Source: Myxococcus stipitatus (GTDB taxonomy: Bacteria > Myxococcota > Myxococcia > Myxococcales > Myxococcaceae). Taken from it: a stretch of 64,000 nt of DNA. The stretch spans positions 1,736,001 through 1,800,000 of the forward strand of contig NZ_CP102770.1 in NCBI RefSeq assembly GCF_038561935.1, in the 5' to 3' direction. The translations under genes and the position numbers were made by a program. The notes beneath the pieces were generated by a model, which searched no databases, was not told the DNA's origin, and saw nothing but the letters and a program-made list of their open reading frames with translations. Positions within the stretch are counted from its first letter, which is position 1. The number at the start of each line of letters is the position of its first letter. This document shows, one piece after another, positions 1 to 10,419 of this stretch.

Positions 1-738
1 GTGGACGCCACGGAGACCGCCGGGGTCAACGACAAGGTGGAGCTGGCCGCGCGGGCGCGCGTGCTCCAGCGGCGCATCAACGAAGCGCACATGCGCGCGG
101 GCGTGACGTTCGTGGACCCGGACACGGCCTATGTCGATGAGGACGTGGTCGTCGGCGCCGACACGGAAGTGGGCCCAGGTGTGACGCTGATGTCAGGGTC
201 CGTCATCGGTCAGGACGTCGTCATCGGCCAGGGCTGCGTGGTGAGCGCCTCCACCGTGGCGGATGGCGCCGTGCTCAAGCCCTACTCCGTGCTGGAGGAG
301 GCGCGGGTGGGCGTGCGGAACGTCATTGGCCCGTTTGCCCGCCTGCGTCCGGGCACGGAGCTGGCCGAGGATGTGCATCTCGGCAACTTCGTGGAGACGA
401 AGAAGGCTGTCATCGGCAAGGGCACCAAGGCCAACCACCTGACGTACCTAGGGGACGCGAAGATTGGCGCCGGCTGCAACGTGGGCGCGGGCACCATCAC
501 CTGTAACTATGACGGGGTGAACAAGAGCCTCACGGAGCTGGGGGACGGGGTCTTCATCGGCTCCGACACACAGCTGGTGGCTCCGGTGAAGGTGGGGGAC
601 GGCGCGTACGTGGGGGCGGGAACGACGGTGACCAAGAATGTGCCTCCCGGGAGCCTCGCTGTGTCTCGTGCGCCACAGGTGACGAAGGAAGGCTGGGTGG
701 CCGCGAAGAAGGCGCGCCGCACCGCGAAGGGCGCCTGA
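1..738 (+). CDS. glmU: GlmU, C-terminal acetyltransferase part (5' end outside window)
   Basis: This is the 3' part of the bifunctional GlmU enzyme, which acetylates glucosamine-1-phosphate and then uridylylates it to UDP-GlcNAc, the precursor for peptidoglycan and LPS. The frame is open from base 1, so the GTG there is almost certainly an internal Val codon. The visible 245 residues start near the linker (GVNDKVELA, like the GVN(N/D)(R/K)xxLA motif) and continue as left-handed beta-helix hexapeptide repeats (VVIGQG, AVIGKG, VKVGDG). They include the acetyltransferase signature around [12 protein letters not shown] and [10 protein letters not shown]. The N-terminal nucleotidyltransferase domain, about 220 residues, is missing only because the window cuts it. 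glmS follows 110 bp downstream in the same direction, a common pairing of the two amino-sugar genes. Confidence 0.96.
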   Translation: MDATETAGVNDKVELAARARVLQRRINEAHMRAGVTFVDPDTAYVDEDVVVGADTEVGPGVTLMSGSVIGQDVVIGQGCVVSASTVADGAVLKPYSVLEEARVGVRNVIGPFARLRPGTELAEDVHLGNFVETKKAVIGKGTKANHLTYLGDAKIGAGCNVGAGTITCNYDGVNKSLTELGDGVFIGSDTQLVAPVKVGDGAYVGAGTTVTKNVPPGSLAVSRAPQVTKEGWVAAKKARRTAKGA

Positions 739-848
739 GCTTCGGCGTGGCTATTGCTTGGGGGGCGGCCAGACAGGCGCCCTCCAGAGATTGAAGAGTA
801 TCCCTCGGTTTGCTCCGGCGGGCGTGGGCGTGAGAGAGAGGTCAGACT

Positions 849-2684
<1,836 letters not shown>

Positions 2685-2714
2685 CCGCTCGCCGCCCACG
2701 CGGAGGCAGCATCC

Positions 2715-2749
2715 GAAGCCCGGGTTCCCTCACGAGGGGCCCGGGCTTC
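2715..2749 (+). terminator. Hairpin terminator after glmS
   Basis: A perfect 10-bp stem (GAAGCCCGGG at 2715-2724 with CCCGGGCTTC at 2740-2749) encloses a second inner stem, CCCT/AGGG. It lies 30 bp after the glmS stop codon. There is only a short pyrimidine run after it and no long T tract, so the strength of termination is inferred. Confidence 0.7.
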
Positions 2750-2807
2750 CGTCATCCTGGCGGCCGTCGCTTTGATGCGCACCCGGCACCGTGGGTACAG
2801 TCGCCCC

Positions 2808-3581
2808 GTGTCGGACGCCACGCGCACCCCCCCTCCCTCGTCCCGGCTGGATGAGCGGCCCGACGAGGAGCCTCGGGCGGACCTGGCCTCGTGGGCGCCA
2901 CCGCCGCCCGAGGCGGTGACGCGAAGCACGCCCCCGGTGGAGCTGCCCCTGCCGGTGCTGGTGCGCGTGGAGCAGGCCCTCAAGGCCCCCGACGCGGAGC
3001 GCGCCGAGGCCGCCGCCCGGCTCAACGAGGTGCTGCTCCAGCTCGCGAGCGGAGGCGGAGAGCGTCAGGTGGCGGACACGCTGCACCGGCTGCTCGCGGG
3101 CGGGAAGCTGGAGGGGCTGGTGGACGCGGAGGGCCGCTCCTGCCGCGCGGTGGCGGTGGAGGCGCTCCTGTCCCTGGGCTTCCCCTACGCCCTGGAGGTG
3201 GAGCCCGAGGACCTCCACCACCTGCGCTCCAACGTCTCCTCGCGTCCCCGGCTCCGGCGGGGACCGCTCGACTTCGGGCCGGGGGCGATGTCCGCGGTGT
3301 TCCTGGGCGGCGCCGCGGCGCAGGTGCTGGAGGAGCTCTTCCACCCCAGCCGGGCCCCCGGCACGCTGACCCTCCAGGTGGGCCTGGGCGTGCTGGCCCT
3401 CCTGGCCTTGCTGCTTGCCCCGCCCCGCACTCCCGTGTACCGCGTGGGCATGGCCCTGATGGCCCTCGTGTCGGGCTTCTCGCTGCTGGTGGCCCTGGGG
3501 AACTGGGGCGTGCAGGGGGGCTTGTGGGTCGGTGTGGCAGGGGTGGTGGCCGCCCTCCTGGCTGCCTTCCGCGAGAGCTGA
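2808..3581 (+). CDS. Hypothetical protein with C-terminal membrane segments
   Basis: I do not recognise this 257-residue protein. The GTG at 2808 is chosen because it opens directly on a hydrophilic Pro/Arg/Glu-rich leader; an in-frame TTG lies 36 bp upstream. Residues 1-45 are disordered and acidic-basic. Residues 45-130 look helical ([20 protein letters not shown] and a segment ending in [19 protein letters not shown]). From about residue 165 there are hydrophobic segments: a weak one near [14 protein letters not shown], then [32 protein letters not shown] and [15 protein letters not shown]. That suggests three or four membrane passes with the N-terminal domain cytoplasmic. The gene sits between the glmS terminator and the recA promoter and is probably transcribed alone. 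Confidence 0.8.
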   Translation: MSDATRTPPPSSRLDERPDEEPRADLASWAPPPPEAVTRSTPPVELPLPVLVRVEQALKAPDAERAEAAARLNEVLLQLASGGGERQVADTLHRLLAGGKLEGLVDAEGRSCRAVAVEALLSLGFPYALEVEPEDLHHLRSNVSSRPRLRRGPLDFGPGAMSAVFLGGAAAQVLEELFHPSRAPGTLTLQVGLGVLALLALLLAPPRTPVYRVGMALMALVSGFSLLVALGNWGVQGGLWVGVAGVVAALLAAFRES

Positions 3582-3612
3582 CCGGTAGAACTCGGCACGG
3601 ATGTCAGAGGGG

Positions 3613-3641
3613 TGGACTAGGGTCTACCCATCGCGTACTAA
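3613..3641 (+). promoter_or_regulatory. Putative sigma-70-type promoter of recA
   Basis: TGGACT (3613-3618) and TACTAA (3636-3641) are separated by 17 bp. The -35 matches TTGACA at four of six positions; the -10 is weaker. The LexA box starts inside the -10 element, the arrangement expected of an SOS-repressed promoter. This is inferred from sequence only. Confidence 0.4.
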
Positions 3642-3654
3642 AAGCGCGTTCAGG
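3638..3654 (+). promoter_or_regulatory. LexA (SOS) box of Myxococcus type upstream of recA
   Basis: The 17-mer CTAAAAGCGCGTTCAGG fits every position of the LexA-box consensus I recall for Myxococcus xanthus, CTRHAMRYBYGTTCAGS. It ends 40 bp before the recA ATG and overlaps the putative -10 element. LexA bound here would block transcription, and cleavage of LexA stimulated by RecA would relieve it. This box supports both damage-inducible recA and the myxobacterial assignment. Confidence 0.8.
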
Positions 3655-3694
3655 TGAGCCGGGGTGGCTCGCCAATACAAGGAGCTCAAGAGAA

Positions 3695-4783
3695 ATGGCC
3701 GTGAATCAAGAGAAGGAAAAGGCGATCGAGCTGGCGATGTCCGCGGTGGAGCGCCAGTTCGGTAAGGGTTCCATCATGCGGCTCGGCAACGACGAGCCCC
3801 TGATGCGCGACGTGCAGGCCATTTCGACGGGCTCGATTTCCTTGGACATCGCCCTGGGAGTGGGCGGCGTCCCGAAGGGCCGAATCATCGAGATCTTCGG
3901 CCCGGAATCCTCCGGTAAGACGACGCTGTGTCTCCACATCGTCGCGGAGGCGCAGAAGCGCGGTGGCATCTGCGGCTACGTGGACGCCGAGCACGCGCTG
4001 GACGTGGGCTACGCGCGCAAGCTGGGCGTGCGCACCGACGACCTGCTGCTGAGCCAGCCGGACACCGGTGAGCAGGCGCTCGAAATCGCGGAGATGCTCG
4101 TGCGCTCCGGCGCCATCGACGTGCTGGTCGTCGACTCCGTGGCCGCGCTCGTTCCCAAGGCGGAGCTCGAGGGCGAGATGGGCGATGCGCACATGGGCGT
4201 GCAGGCGCGCCTCATGAGCCAGGCCTTGCGCAAGCTCACGGGCACCATCGCCAAGAGCCAGACGTGCGTCATCTTCATCAACCAGATCCGCATGAAGATT
4301 GGCGTGATGTTCGGCAACCCGGAGACGACCACGGGCGGCAACGCGCTGAAGTTCTACGCGTCCCAGCGCCTGGACATCCGCCGCATCGGCGCCATCAAGA
4401 ACGGCGAGAACGTGGTGGGCAGCCGCACGCGCGTGAAGGTGGTGAAGAACAAGGTCGCGCCTCCGTTCAAGGAGGTCGAGTTCGACATCATGTACGGCAC
4501 GGGCATCTCGCGTGAGGGTGACCTCATCGACCTGGCCTCCAACGACAACATCGTGGAGAAGAGCGGCAGCTGGTTCTCCTTCAACGGTGAGCGCATCGGC
4601 CAGGGCCGCGAGAACGCGAAGGACTACCTCAAGGAGCACCCGGAGGTGTCGCGCGCGATTGAAGCCCAGGTGCTGGAGAAGTACGGCATCACCAAGGGCG
4701 CGCCCGTCGCGGCCCCCGCCGCGGAAGAGGCTCCCGCCGAGGGCGCCAGCGAGAAGCGCCAGCGCGTGAAGGCCGTGAAGTAG
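3695..4783 (+). CDS. recA: Recombinase RecA
   Basis: RecA forms ATP-dependent filaments on single-stranded DNA, drives strand exchange and stimulates LexA self-cleavage. The 362-residue product starts at ATG 3695, preceded by AAGGAG at 3679-3684. The same frame stays open some 800 bp further upstream, but that part is only a shadow of the preceding gene. Visible motifs are Walker [10 protein letters not shown] (residue 69 onward), Walker B in [10 protein letters not shown], the L1/L2 DNA-binding loops ([30 protein letters not shown]) and the C-terminal domain. The last 25 residues are Ala/Glu-rich and then end in a basic KRQRVKAVK, rather than the wholly acidic tail of enterobacterial RecA. 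Myxobacteria often carry two recA genes. The LexA box marks this one as the damage-regulated copy, by inference. A strong terminator follows. Confidence 0.98.
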   Translation: MAVNQEKEKAIELAMSAVERQFGKGSIMRLGNDEPLMRDVQAISTGSISLDIALGVGGVPKGRIIEIFGPESSGKTTLCLHIVAEAQKRGGICGYVDAEHALDVGYARKLGVRTDDLLLSQPDTGEQALEIAEMLVRSGAIDVLVVDSVAALVPKAELEGEMGDAHMGVQARLMSQALRKLTGTIAKSQTCVIFINQIRMKIGVMFGNPETTTGGNALKFYASQRLDIRRIGAIKNGENVVGSRTRVKVVKNKVAPPFKEVEFDIMYGTGISREGDLIDLASNDNIVEKSGSWFSFNGERIGQGRENAKDYLKEHPEVSRAIEAQVLEKYGITKGAPVAAPAAEEAPAEGASEKRQRVKAVK

Positions 4784-4838
4784 CCAAGGCCGCGTGAGGG
4801 GTTCCCGCGAGCCCCTTGCTTGATTGCCCATGCTCTCC

Positions 4839-4875
4839 GGGGCTGTCCTCCCATGCAGGACGGCCCCGTTGTTTT
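4839..4875 (+). terminator. Rho-independent terminator after recA
   Basis: GGGGC-T-GTCCT (4839-4849) pairs with AGGAC-G-GCCCC (4857-4867), an 11-bp stem with one T.G wobble and a 7-base loop. It is followed by GTTGTTTT. It is the most canonical intrinsic terminator in the window and separates recA from the phosphatase gene. Confidence 0.85.
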
Positions 4876-5026
4876 CATGCCGACGGCACGGGTGGAGTGA
4901 GGCCACGAGTGCTGACACGCCGCGTTGTGAAGGGGGCGTGGCGTGGATGTTTCCAGAGGGACGGAAGAGGGCTTTAGACTCGCGCGCGCCGGTCTTCAGC
5001 CGTGCCTACTCTTTCGGAGTCTCGCC

Positions 5027-7180
5027 TTGTTCGACAGATTGAATCGTCGCAGCTTCTTGCAGGCCGTGGTCGCCGTCGCGGCAAGCACCTCGTTTGGATG
5101 TTCCGAGGAGGAGTCGTCACGAGACGGTTCGAAGTACTTCCCGCAGTCCATCTGTTCGGGAGACCCGAGGCCGGACAGCGTGGTGCTCTGGGTGCGCGCG
5201 GTGGACCCGGAGAGCGCGGGCGCGGACACGCCGGTGCGGCTGGAGGTGTCCACGAACAAGGAGTTCAGCAGCCTGGTGTTGGACAAGCGCTTCTCGGCGC
5301 TGGCCTCGAATGACCATGCGCTGAAGGTGAAGGTCACGAACCTGAAGGCGCGCACGACGTACTACTACCGCTTCACCTTCGAGAAGGGCGGCGAGACGTA
5401 CGTGACGGCGACGGGCCGCACGCGCACGGCCCCGGCGGCCGGTGACGACGTCGCGGTGAAGTTCGCCTTCGCCAGCTGCCAGGACTACATCGGCCGCTAC
5501 TACAACACGTGGCTGAAGCTGCTGAAGCTGGACGAGGACCTGGACTTCGTCGTGTTCCTCGGCGACTACATCTACGAGACGACGGGCGACACGTCGTTCC
5601 AGACGCCGACGTCCACGCGCTCCATCACGTTCAGCGAGCCGGAGGCGGCGCTCAAGCACGGCACGGGCTCGGTGGCGTTCTACGCGGCCAACTCGCTGTC
5701 CAACTATCGCGACATCTACAAGGCGATCCGCTCGGACAAGGTCATCCAGCAGGTCCACGAGCGCTATCCGTTCATCGTCATGTGGGACGACCACGAGTTC
5801 TCCGACGACAACTGGGGCCCCAACGCGACGTACACGGATGGCGTCAAGCTGGAGCAGCAGATTGACCGCAAGAAGAACTCCGAGCGCGCCTTCTTCGAGT
5901 ACATCCCGCTGGACAACACGCAGGCGGCGGAGGGCGCCATCGACGTGGCCTCCGCGCCGGTGTACCCGAACACGCTCATCTACCGGGACTTCGAGTTCGG
6001 CAAGAACCTGAAGATGGCGGTGTCCGACTTCCGCACCTTCCGTCCGGACCACCTCATCCCCGAGGACGCGTACCCCGGCCACGTGGCGGTGACGGCGGAG
6101 GTGCTGGCCCAGTTCCTCCCGGGCCTGCCGGCGCCGGTGCAGGGCCTGCTGCAGACGGAGACATTCGCGTACGTGAACATCGACGCGCCGGAGTACGCCG
6201 CGCAGAAGGCCGCGCTGATGGGCGCGTTCGTGGCGGAGGCGACGAAGTCGGGCCTCACGCAGGGCGAGGCGACGGAGCGGGCCCAGTTCTGGGTGAAGGG
6301 CGGCCTGGCCCTCTTCTACGTCAACCAGGTGCTGAAGAAGGTGAACGAGGCGCGCGCGGCGGCGGGGGCCCCGGCGATTCCCGCGATTCCGGCCACGGGC
6401 GCCCCCCGCGGCCTGTCCTATGCGCACATGGGCAAGGCGGGGCTCTACGGCATCCAGGGCACGCGCTACATCGTCGTGAAGCCCATCTTCGACCTGTTCG
6501 CGTTCATCCGCTACACGCTCACGCGCGGCGCCTCCGAGGACGCGCTGGGCCAGGCGCAGCAGACGTGGCTCCAGAACCAGCTCAAGGCGACCAACACCTG
6601 GAAGATCATCGTCAGCTCCGTGTCGATGACGTCCATGGTGTTCGACCTGTCCCAGAAGATGGACATCCCGGACCCCACGCTGCGCCAGACGTTCTACTTC
6701 AACGTGGACCAGTGGGACGGCTTCCCCACCAAGAAGCAGGAGCTGTTGAAGTTCATCCGGGACAACCAGGTGCAGAACGCGCTGTTCGTCTCCGGTGACA
6801 TCCACGCGTCCTTCGCGTCGGTGGAGTCGGGTGTCCCCACGCTGACCACGCCCGCGATTTCGTCCGGCTCCATCAAGGAGCTGGCGGGCATGGCCGTCAT
6901 CGGCGCGGGCTACCTGCAGGGCAGCGCCGTGCACCGCTACGTCGTCGCGGAGCTGAACGAGTCGCTGGCCGCGGGCAACCCGGGCATGCGCTACGTGAAC
7001 GGCGACGCGCACGGCTTCGTGATCCTGGAGCTCAAGGGCAACGAGGCGCTGGCCTCCTACCACCTCATTCCCAGCACCGAGGTGACGAAGGACTACTCGC
7101 TCAAGACGGACGCGGAGCTGGATGCGCGCTTCACGCGCGTGGACTTCCGCGTCACCAACGGCGCCATCACCAAGCTGTAG
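5027..7180 (+). CDS. PhoD-type alkaline phosphatase/phosphodiesterase, Tat-exported lipoprotein
   Basis: This is a 717-residue member of the PhoD family, calcium/iron-dependent extracytoplasmic phosphomonoesterases and phosphodiesterases. TTG at 5027 is preferred: GGAG lies 7 bp upstream, and the protein then begins with a twin-arginine signal (NRRSFLQ), a hydrophobic stretch and a lipobox ending at Cys (STSFGC). That predicts Tat export followed by lipid anchoring. A PhoD N-terminal Ig-like domain (SGDPRPDSVVLWVR) follows. The metallophosphatase core shows FASCQDYIGRYY, FLGDYIYE, MWDDHEFSDDNWG and, near the end, VSGDIHASF. An insertion of about 150 residues between the metal motifs, including an Ala/Pro-rich stretch (APAIPAIPATGAP), makes it longer than Bacillus PhoD (about 550). 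I saw no PHO-box. A gene-end hairpin follows. Confidence 0.9.
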   Translation: MFDRLNRRSFLQAVVAVAASTSFGCSEEESSRDGSKYFPQSICSGDPRPDSVVLWVRAVDPESAGADTPVRLEVSTNKEFSSLVLDKRFSALASNDHALKVKVTNLKARTTYYYRFTFEKGGETYVTATGRTRTAPAAGDDVAVKFAFASCQDYIGRYYNTWLKLLKLDEDLDFVVFLGDYIYETTGDTSFQTPTSTRSITFSEPEAALKHGTGSVAFYAANSLSNYRDIYKAIRSDKVIQQVHERYPFIVMWDDHEFSDDNWGPNATYTDGVKLEQQIDRKKNSERAFFEYIPLDNTQAAEGAIDVASAPVYPNTLIYRDFEFGKNLKMAVSDFRTFRPDHLIPEDAYPGHVAVTAEVLAQFLPGLPAPVQGLLQTETFAYVNIDAPEYAAQKAALMGAFVAEATKSGLTQGEATERAQFWVKGGLALFYVNQVLKKVNEARAAAGAPAIPAIPATGAPRGLSYAHMGKAGLYGIQGTRYIVVKPIFDLFAFIRYTLTRGASEDALGQAQQTWLQNQLKATNTWKIIVSSVSMTSMVFDLSQKMDIPDPTLRQTFYFNVDQWDGFPTKKQELLKFIRDNQVQNALFVSGDIHASFASVESGVPTLTTPAISSGSIKELAGMAVIGAGYLQGSAVHRYVVAELNESLAAGNPGMRYVNGDAHGFVILELKGNEALASYHLIPSTEVTKDYSLKTDAELDARFTRVDFRVTNGAITKL

Positions 7181-7224
7181 TGCGCACGTGACGTGCTCTC
7201 CGGGCGGGCGCCCGGGGAGCCGCT

Positions 7225-7273
7225 CGAGGGCCGCGCCGGAAGGGAGCTTCGACTCCTCCGGTGGCGGCCCTCG
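7225..7273 (+). terminator. Hairpin terminator after the PhoD-type gene
   Basis: A perfect 10-bp outer stem (CGAGGGCCGC at 7225-7234 with GCGGCCCTCG at 7264-7273) holds an inner CCGGA/TCCGG stem. It lies 45 bp after the phosphatase stop codon and has no T tract. Confidence 0.65.
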
Positions 7274-7323
7274 CTGTTCTCCCGCCTTGAATCCCGGAGG
7301 CAGGGGCCTATGGTGCCTGGGCC

Positions 7324-7857
7324 ATGAACCTCTCCGACCTGCACCTGGTTCCCGCGCGGCCCGAGCATGTGGACTACTGGCGGACCCTGCGTGCCCAGGT
7401 CTCCGCGCGGCGCTACGTGGACACCGACGACGACACCCCGGACACGCTGCTGAAGCGCATCCTGGAGGCGGGCTCGCTGGAGGACCCCCGCGCGAAGGGG
7501 TTCCGCTGGTTCGCGCGCTACGAGGGCCAGTGGGTGGGCACGGTGTCCGCGAGGGACGTGTCCCGGGAGCAGGGGCGGGCGCAGCTGGGCTACATGATGG
7601 ACGAGGCGCACCATGGGCGCGGGCTGGGCTCTCGCGCGGTGGGGTTGATGCTGGACCAGCTCTTCACGCTGCCGTTCCTCCAGCGGCTGTGGCTGACGAC
7701 GCTGTCGGAGAACCAGGCGTCGCAGGGGCTGGCGCGCAAGCTGGGCTTCACGCTGGAAGGGACGATGCGCGCGCACGGCGTGTTGAGAGGTGAGCGCAAG
7801 GACCAGCAATTCTGGGGCCTGTTGCGCTCGGAGTGGACGGGGCGTCAGCGCGGGTGA
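7324..7857 (+). CDS. GNAT-family N-acetyltransferase (RimJ/RimL-like)
   Basis: This 177-residue GNAT protein transfers an acetyl group from acetyl-CoA to an amine, classically ribosomal-protein or peptide N termini in the RimJ/RimL branch. The acetyl-CoA loop is recognisable (LGYMMDEAHHGRGLGSRAV), followed by the family's LTTLSENQASQGLARKLGF and the terminal HGVLRGERKDQQFWGLLR, which resembles RimJ/RimL HxxxxGxxxDxxxxxLL patterns. The true substrate cannot be read from sequence. It sits between the phosphatase terminator and tex, 45 bp before tex, and may be co-transcribed with it. Confidence 0.88.
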   Translation: MNLSDLHLVPARPEHVDYWRTLRAQVSARRYVDTDDDTPDTLLKRILEAGSLEDPRAKGFRWFARYEGQWVGTVSARDVSREQGRAQLGYMMDEAHHGRGLGSRAVGLMLDQLFTLPFLQRLWLTTLSENQASQGLARKLGFTLEGTMRAHGVLRGERKDQQFWGLLRSEWTGRQRG

Positions 7858-7902
7858 CGTGGGCTGGGAGCCGCGTGGGCCCCGGGTTATAGAAGCGGCG
7901 TC

Positions 7903-10275
7903 ATGCACGCCTACGCCGCTGAGCTGTCGCAAGAGCTGGGTCTCAAGCCCGAGCAGGTGGACCGCACCCTGGCGCTGAACGCCGAGGGGGCCACTGTTCC
8001 CTTCATCGCTCGCTACCGGAAGGAAGTCACTGGAGGGCTGGACGAGGTTCAAATCCAGACCATCCTGGACCGGGCCGCCGAGCGCACCGAGCTGGACTCG
8101 CGCCGCGACACGATTCTGCGCTCCGTGGAGGAGCAGGGGAAGCTGACGCCGGAGCTGGCCAAGGCGCTCAAGGCGGCGAAGACGCGCACGGAGCTGGAGG
8201 ACCTGTACCTGCCCTACCGGCCCAAGCGCCGCACGCGCGCGGCCATCGCTCGCGAGCGGGGGCTGGAGCCGCTGGCGGACCTCTTGTGGAAGCAGGACGG
8301 CAAGCGCGGCGAGGACGCGGACGCGAAGGTGCGGGCGTTCGTCAACGCGGAGAAGGACGTGCCGGACGTGGCGGCGGCGCTGGCGGGGGCTCGCGACATC
8401 TGCGCGGAGCGGGTGAGCGAGGACGCGGGGCTGCGGCGCGAGTCGCGTGAGGTGTGCGCGAAGCGCGGCTCGCTGCGCTCGGACGTGGTGCCCTCGAAGA
8501 AGAACGAGCCCACCAAGTTCGAGAACTACTACGGCCACGAGGAGCCCCTGTCGCAGGCCCCGTCCCACCGCGTGCTGGCGCTCCTGCGCGGCGAGGAGGA
8601 GGGCGTGTTGAAGGTGAAGCTCAACATGCCGGACGACGAGGTGAAGGCGCTGCTCGCCAGCCGCGTGGTGACGCGGCCCCAGTCGCTGTTCGCGCAGGAG
8701 CTGCGCGCGGCGGTGGAGGATGGCTGGGAGCGGCTGATGGGGCCGTCGCTGGAGTCGGAGCTGCGCGCGGAGCTGAAGGAGCGCGCGGACAAGGGCGCCA
8801 TCGGCGTCTTCGGTGAGAACCTGCGGCACCTGCTGCTGACGGCGCCAGCGGGGGCTCGCGCGGTGCTGGCGCTGGACCCGGGGCTTCGCACCGGCATCAA
8901 GCTGGCGATGCTGGACAACACGGGCAGCGTGGCGGAGACGCTGACGCTGTACTCGGAGCGGAGCGCGGACGAGCGGGTGCGCGCCGCGAAGCTGCTCTCC
9001 GCCGTGGTGCAGAAGCACAAGCCGGAGCTGATTGCCGTGGGCAACGGCACGGGCAGCCGCGAGGCGGAGACCTTCGTGCGCGACACGCTCAAGGCCCTGG
9101 GCGTGCAGGTGCCCGTGGTGTCGGTGAGCGAGCAGGGCGCGTCCATCTACTCGGCGTCGGAGGTGGCGCGCGACGAGTTCCCGGACATGGACGTGAGCCT
9201 GCGCGGCGCGGTGTCCATTGGCCGGCGGTTGCAGGACCCGCTCGCGGAGCTGGTGAAGATCGACCCGAAGAGCATCGGCGTCGGGCAGTACCAGCACGAC
9301 GTGGACCAGGGGCTCTTGAAGAAGAAGCTGGGCGAGGTGGTGGACTCGTGCGTGAACGCGGTGGGCGTGGATGTGAACACCGCGTCGCCGCAGCTGCTGG
9401 AGCACGTGTCCGGCGTGGGCCCGTCGCTGGCGAAGAAGCTGGTGGCGCACCGGGCCGCGAAGGGGCGCTTCACCACGCGGCGGGAGCTCCTGAAGGTGAG
9501 CGGGCTGGGGCCCAAGACGTTCGAGCAGGCCGCGGGCTTCCTGCGGGTGAATGGCCCGGAGCCGCTGGACTCGAGCGCCGTGCATCCGGAGCGCTATGCG
9601 GTGGTGGAGCGCATGGCGAAGGACCTGGGCGTGGAGGTGAAGGCGCTCGTGGGCAACGCGGCGCTGGTGCGGAAGATCGACCCCAAGCGCTACCTGGGCC
9701 CGGACCTGGGAGAGATGACGCTGAAGGACATCCTCGCGGAGCTGGAGAAGCCGAGCCGCGACCCGCGCGGCGACTTCACCGCCCCGGTGATGCGCGATGA
9801 CCTGCGCACGCTGGAGGACGTGAAGGAGGGCATGGTGCTCCAGGGCGTGGTGACGAACGTCACGGCCTTTGGTGCCTTCGTCGACGTGGGCGTGCACCAG
9901 GATGGCCTGGTCCACGTGTCGCAAATCTCGACGAAGTTCGTGAAGGACCCGTCCGAGGTGGTGAAGGTGGGCGACCGGCTGACGGTGCGCGTGCTCAGCG
10001 TGGACCTCGCGCGCAAGCGCCTGGCGCTGTCGGTGCGCGCGGCGCAGGAGGGTGGAACTCCGCAGCCGTCGGGGCGTCCCGCCGTGGGCGGCGCGACCGG
10101 GGCCCCGCGCATGACGGACCGAGGCAACACGGGAGGCAAGGGGGCTTCGGGTCAGCGCCCCGGCAGCGGACCTCCGCAGGGGGGCGCACGCTCGGGGTCC
10201 TCCTCCGGTTCGAGCGAGAAGGACAAGAAGGGACCGGAGCCGTTCAACAACCCGTTCCGCAACCTCAAGCGCTGA
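7903..10275 (+). CDS. tex: Tex, S1-domain RNA-binding transcription accessory protein
   Basis: Tex is a conserved cytoplasmic nucleic-acid-binding protein related to eukaryotic Spt6, linked to transcription and stress tolerance. The 790 residues show the Tex N-terminal helical domain (ELSQELGLKPEQVDRTLAL, then FIARYRKEVTGGLDE), a YqgF/RNase H-like domain (LALDPGLRTGIKLAM, about residue 322), tandem helix-hairpin-helix motifs (VNTASPQLLEHVSGVG and LLKVSGLGPKTFEQAAGF, residues 488-540) and a C-terminal S1 domain (GVVTNVTAFGAFVDVGV, about residue 645). The last 70 residues are a Gly/Ser/Arg-rich tail longer than in most Tex proteins and may add RNA affinity. The ATG at 7903 matches the family start. 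Confidence 0.96.
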   Translation: MHAYAAELSQELGLKPEQVDRTLALNAEGATVPFIARYRKEVTGGLDEVQIQTILDRAAERTELDSRRDTILRSVEEQGKLTPELAKALKAAKTRTELEDLYLPYRPKRRTRAAIARERGLEPLADLLWKQDGKRGEDADAKVRAFVNAEKDVPDVAAALAGARDICAERVSEDAGLRRESREVCAKRGSLRSDVVPSKKNEPTKFENYYGHEEPLSQAPSHRVLALLRGEEEGVLKVKLNMPDDEVKALLASRVVTRPQSLFAQELRAAVEDGWERLMGPSLESELRAELKERADKGAIGVFGENLRHLLLTAPAGARAVLALDPGLRTGIKLAMLDNTGSVAETLTLYSERSADERVRAAKLLSAVVQKHKPELIAVGNGTGSREAETFVRDTLKALGVQVPVVSVSEQGASIYSASEVARDEFPDMDVSLRGAVSIGRRLQDPLAELVKIDPKSIGVGQYQHDVDQGLLKKKLGEVVDSCVNAVGVDVNTASPQLLEHVSGVGPSLAKKLVAHRAAKGRFTTRRELLKVSGLGPKTFEQAAGFLRVNGPEPLDSSAVHPERYAVVERMAKDLGVEVKALVGNAALVRKIDPKRYLGPDLGEMTLKDILAELEKPSRDPRGDFTAPVMRDDLRTLEDVKEGMVLQGVVTNVTAFGAFVDVGVHQDGLVHVSQISTKFVKDPSEVVKVGDRLTVRVLSVDLARKRLALSVRAAQEGGTPQPSGRPAVGGATGAPRMTDRGNTGGKGASGQRPGSGPPQGGARSGSSSGSSEKDKKGPEPFNNPFRNLKR

Positions 10276-10283
10276 GCCGCGCT

Positions 10284-10314
10284 GCCCGGTGTCTCGCTGC
10301 CGCGGGCACCGGGC
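10284..10314. terminator. Hairpin between tex and the convergent Hsp90 operon
   Basis: GCCCGGTG (10284-10291) pairs perfectly with CACCGGGC (10307-10314) around a 15-base loop, 9 bp past the tex stop. The next gene is convergent, ending at 10420, so it may act on either strand. There is no T tract. Confidence 0.55.
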
Positions 10315-10419
10315 CCTCCGCGTCGCACGAGAGCCTCGCGGCTCGCCGCCGCTCGTGGCTCCGGGGCCCCTCATGCATGTCCCTTGATAGCGGCGGTGGC
10401 GGGCTCGGAGAGGGCGTCC

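Noticed and set aside
2891..4783. A 630-residue fusion of an N-terminal part with RecA
   Set aside because: The part before 3695 is an out-of-frame shadow of the preceding membrane-protein gene; the RBS, promoter and LexA box all support a start at 3695.
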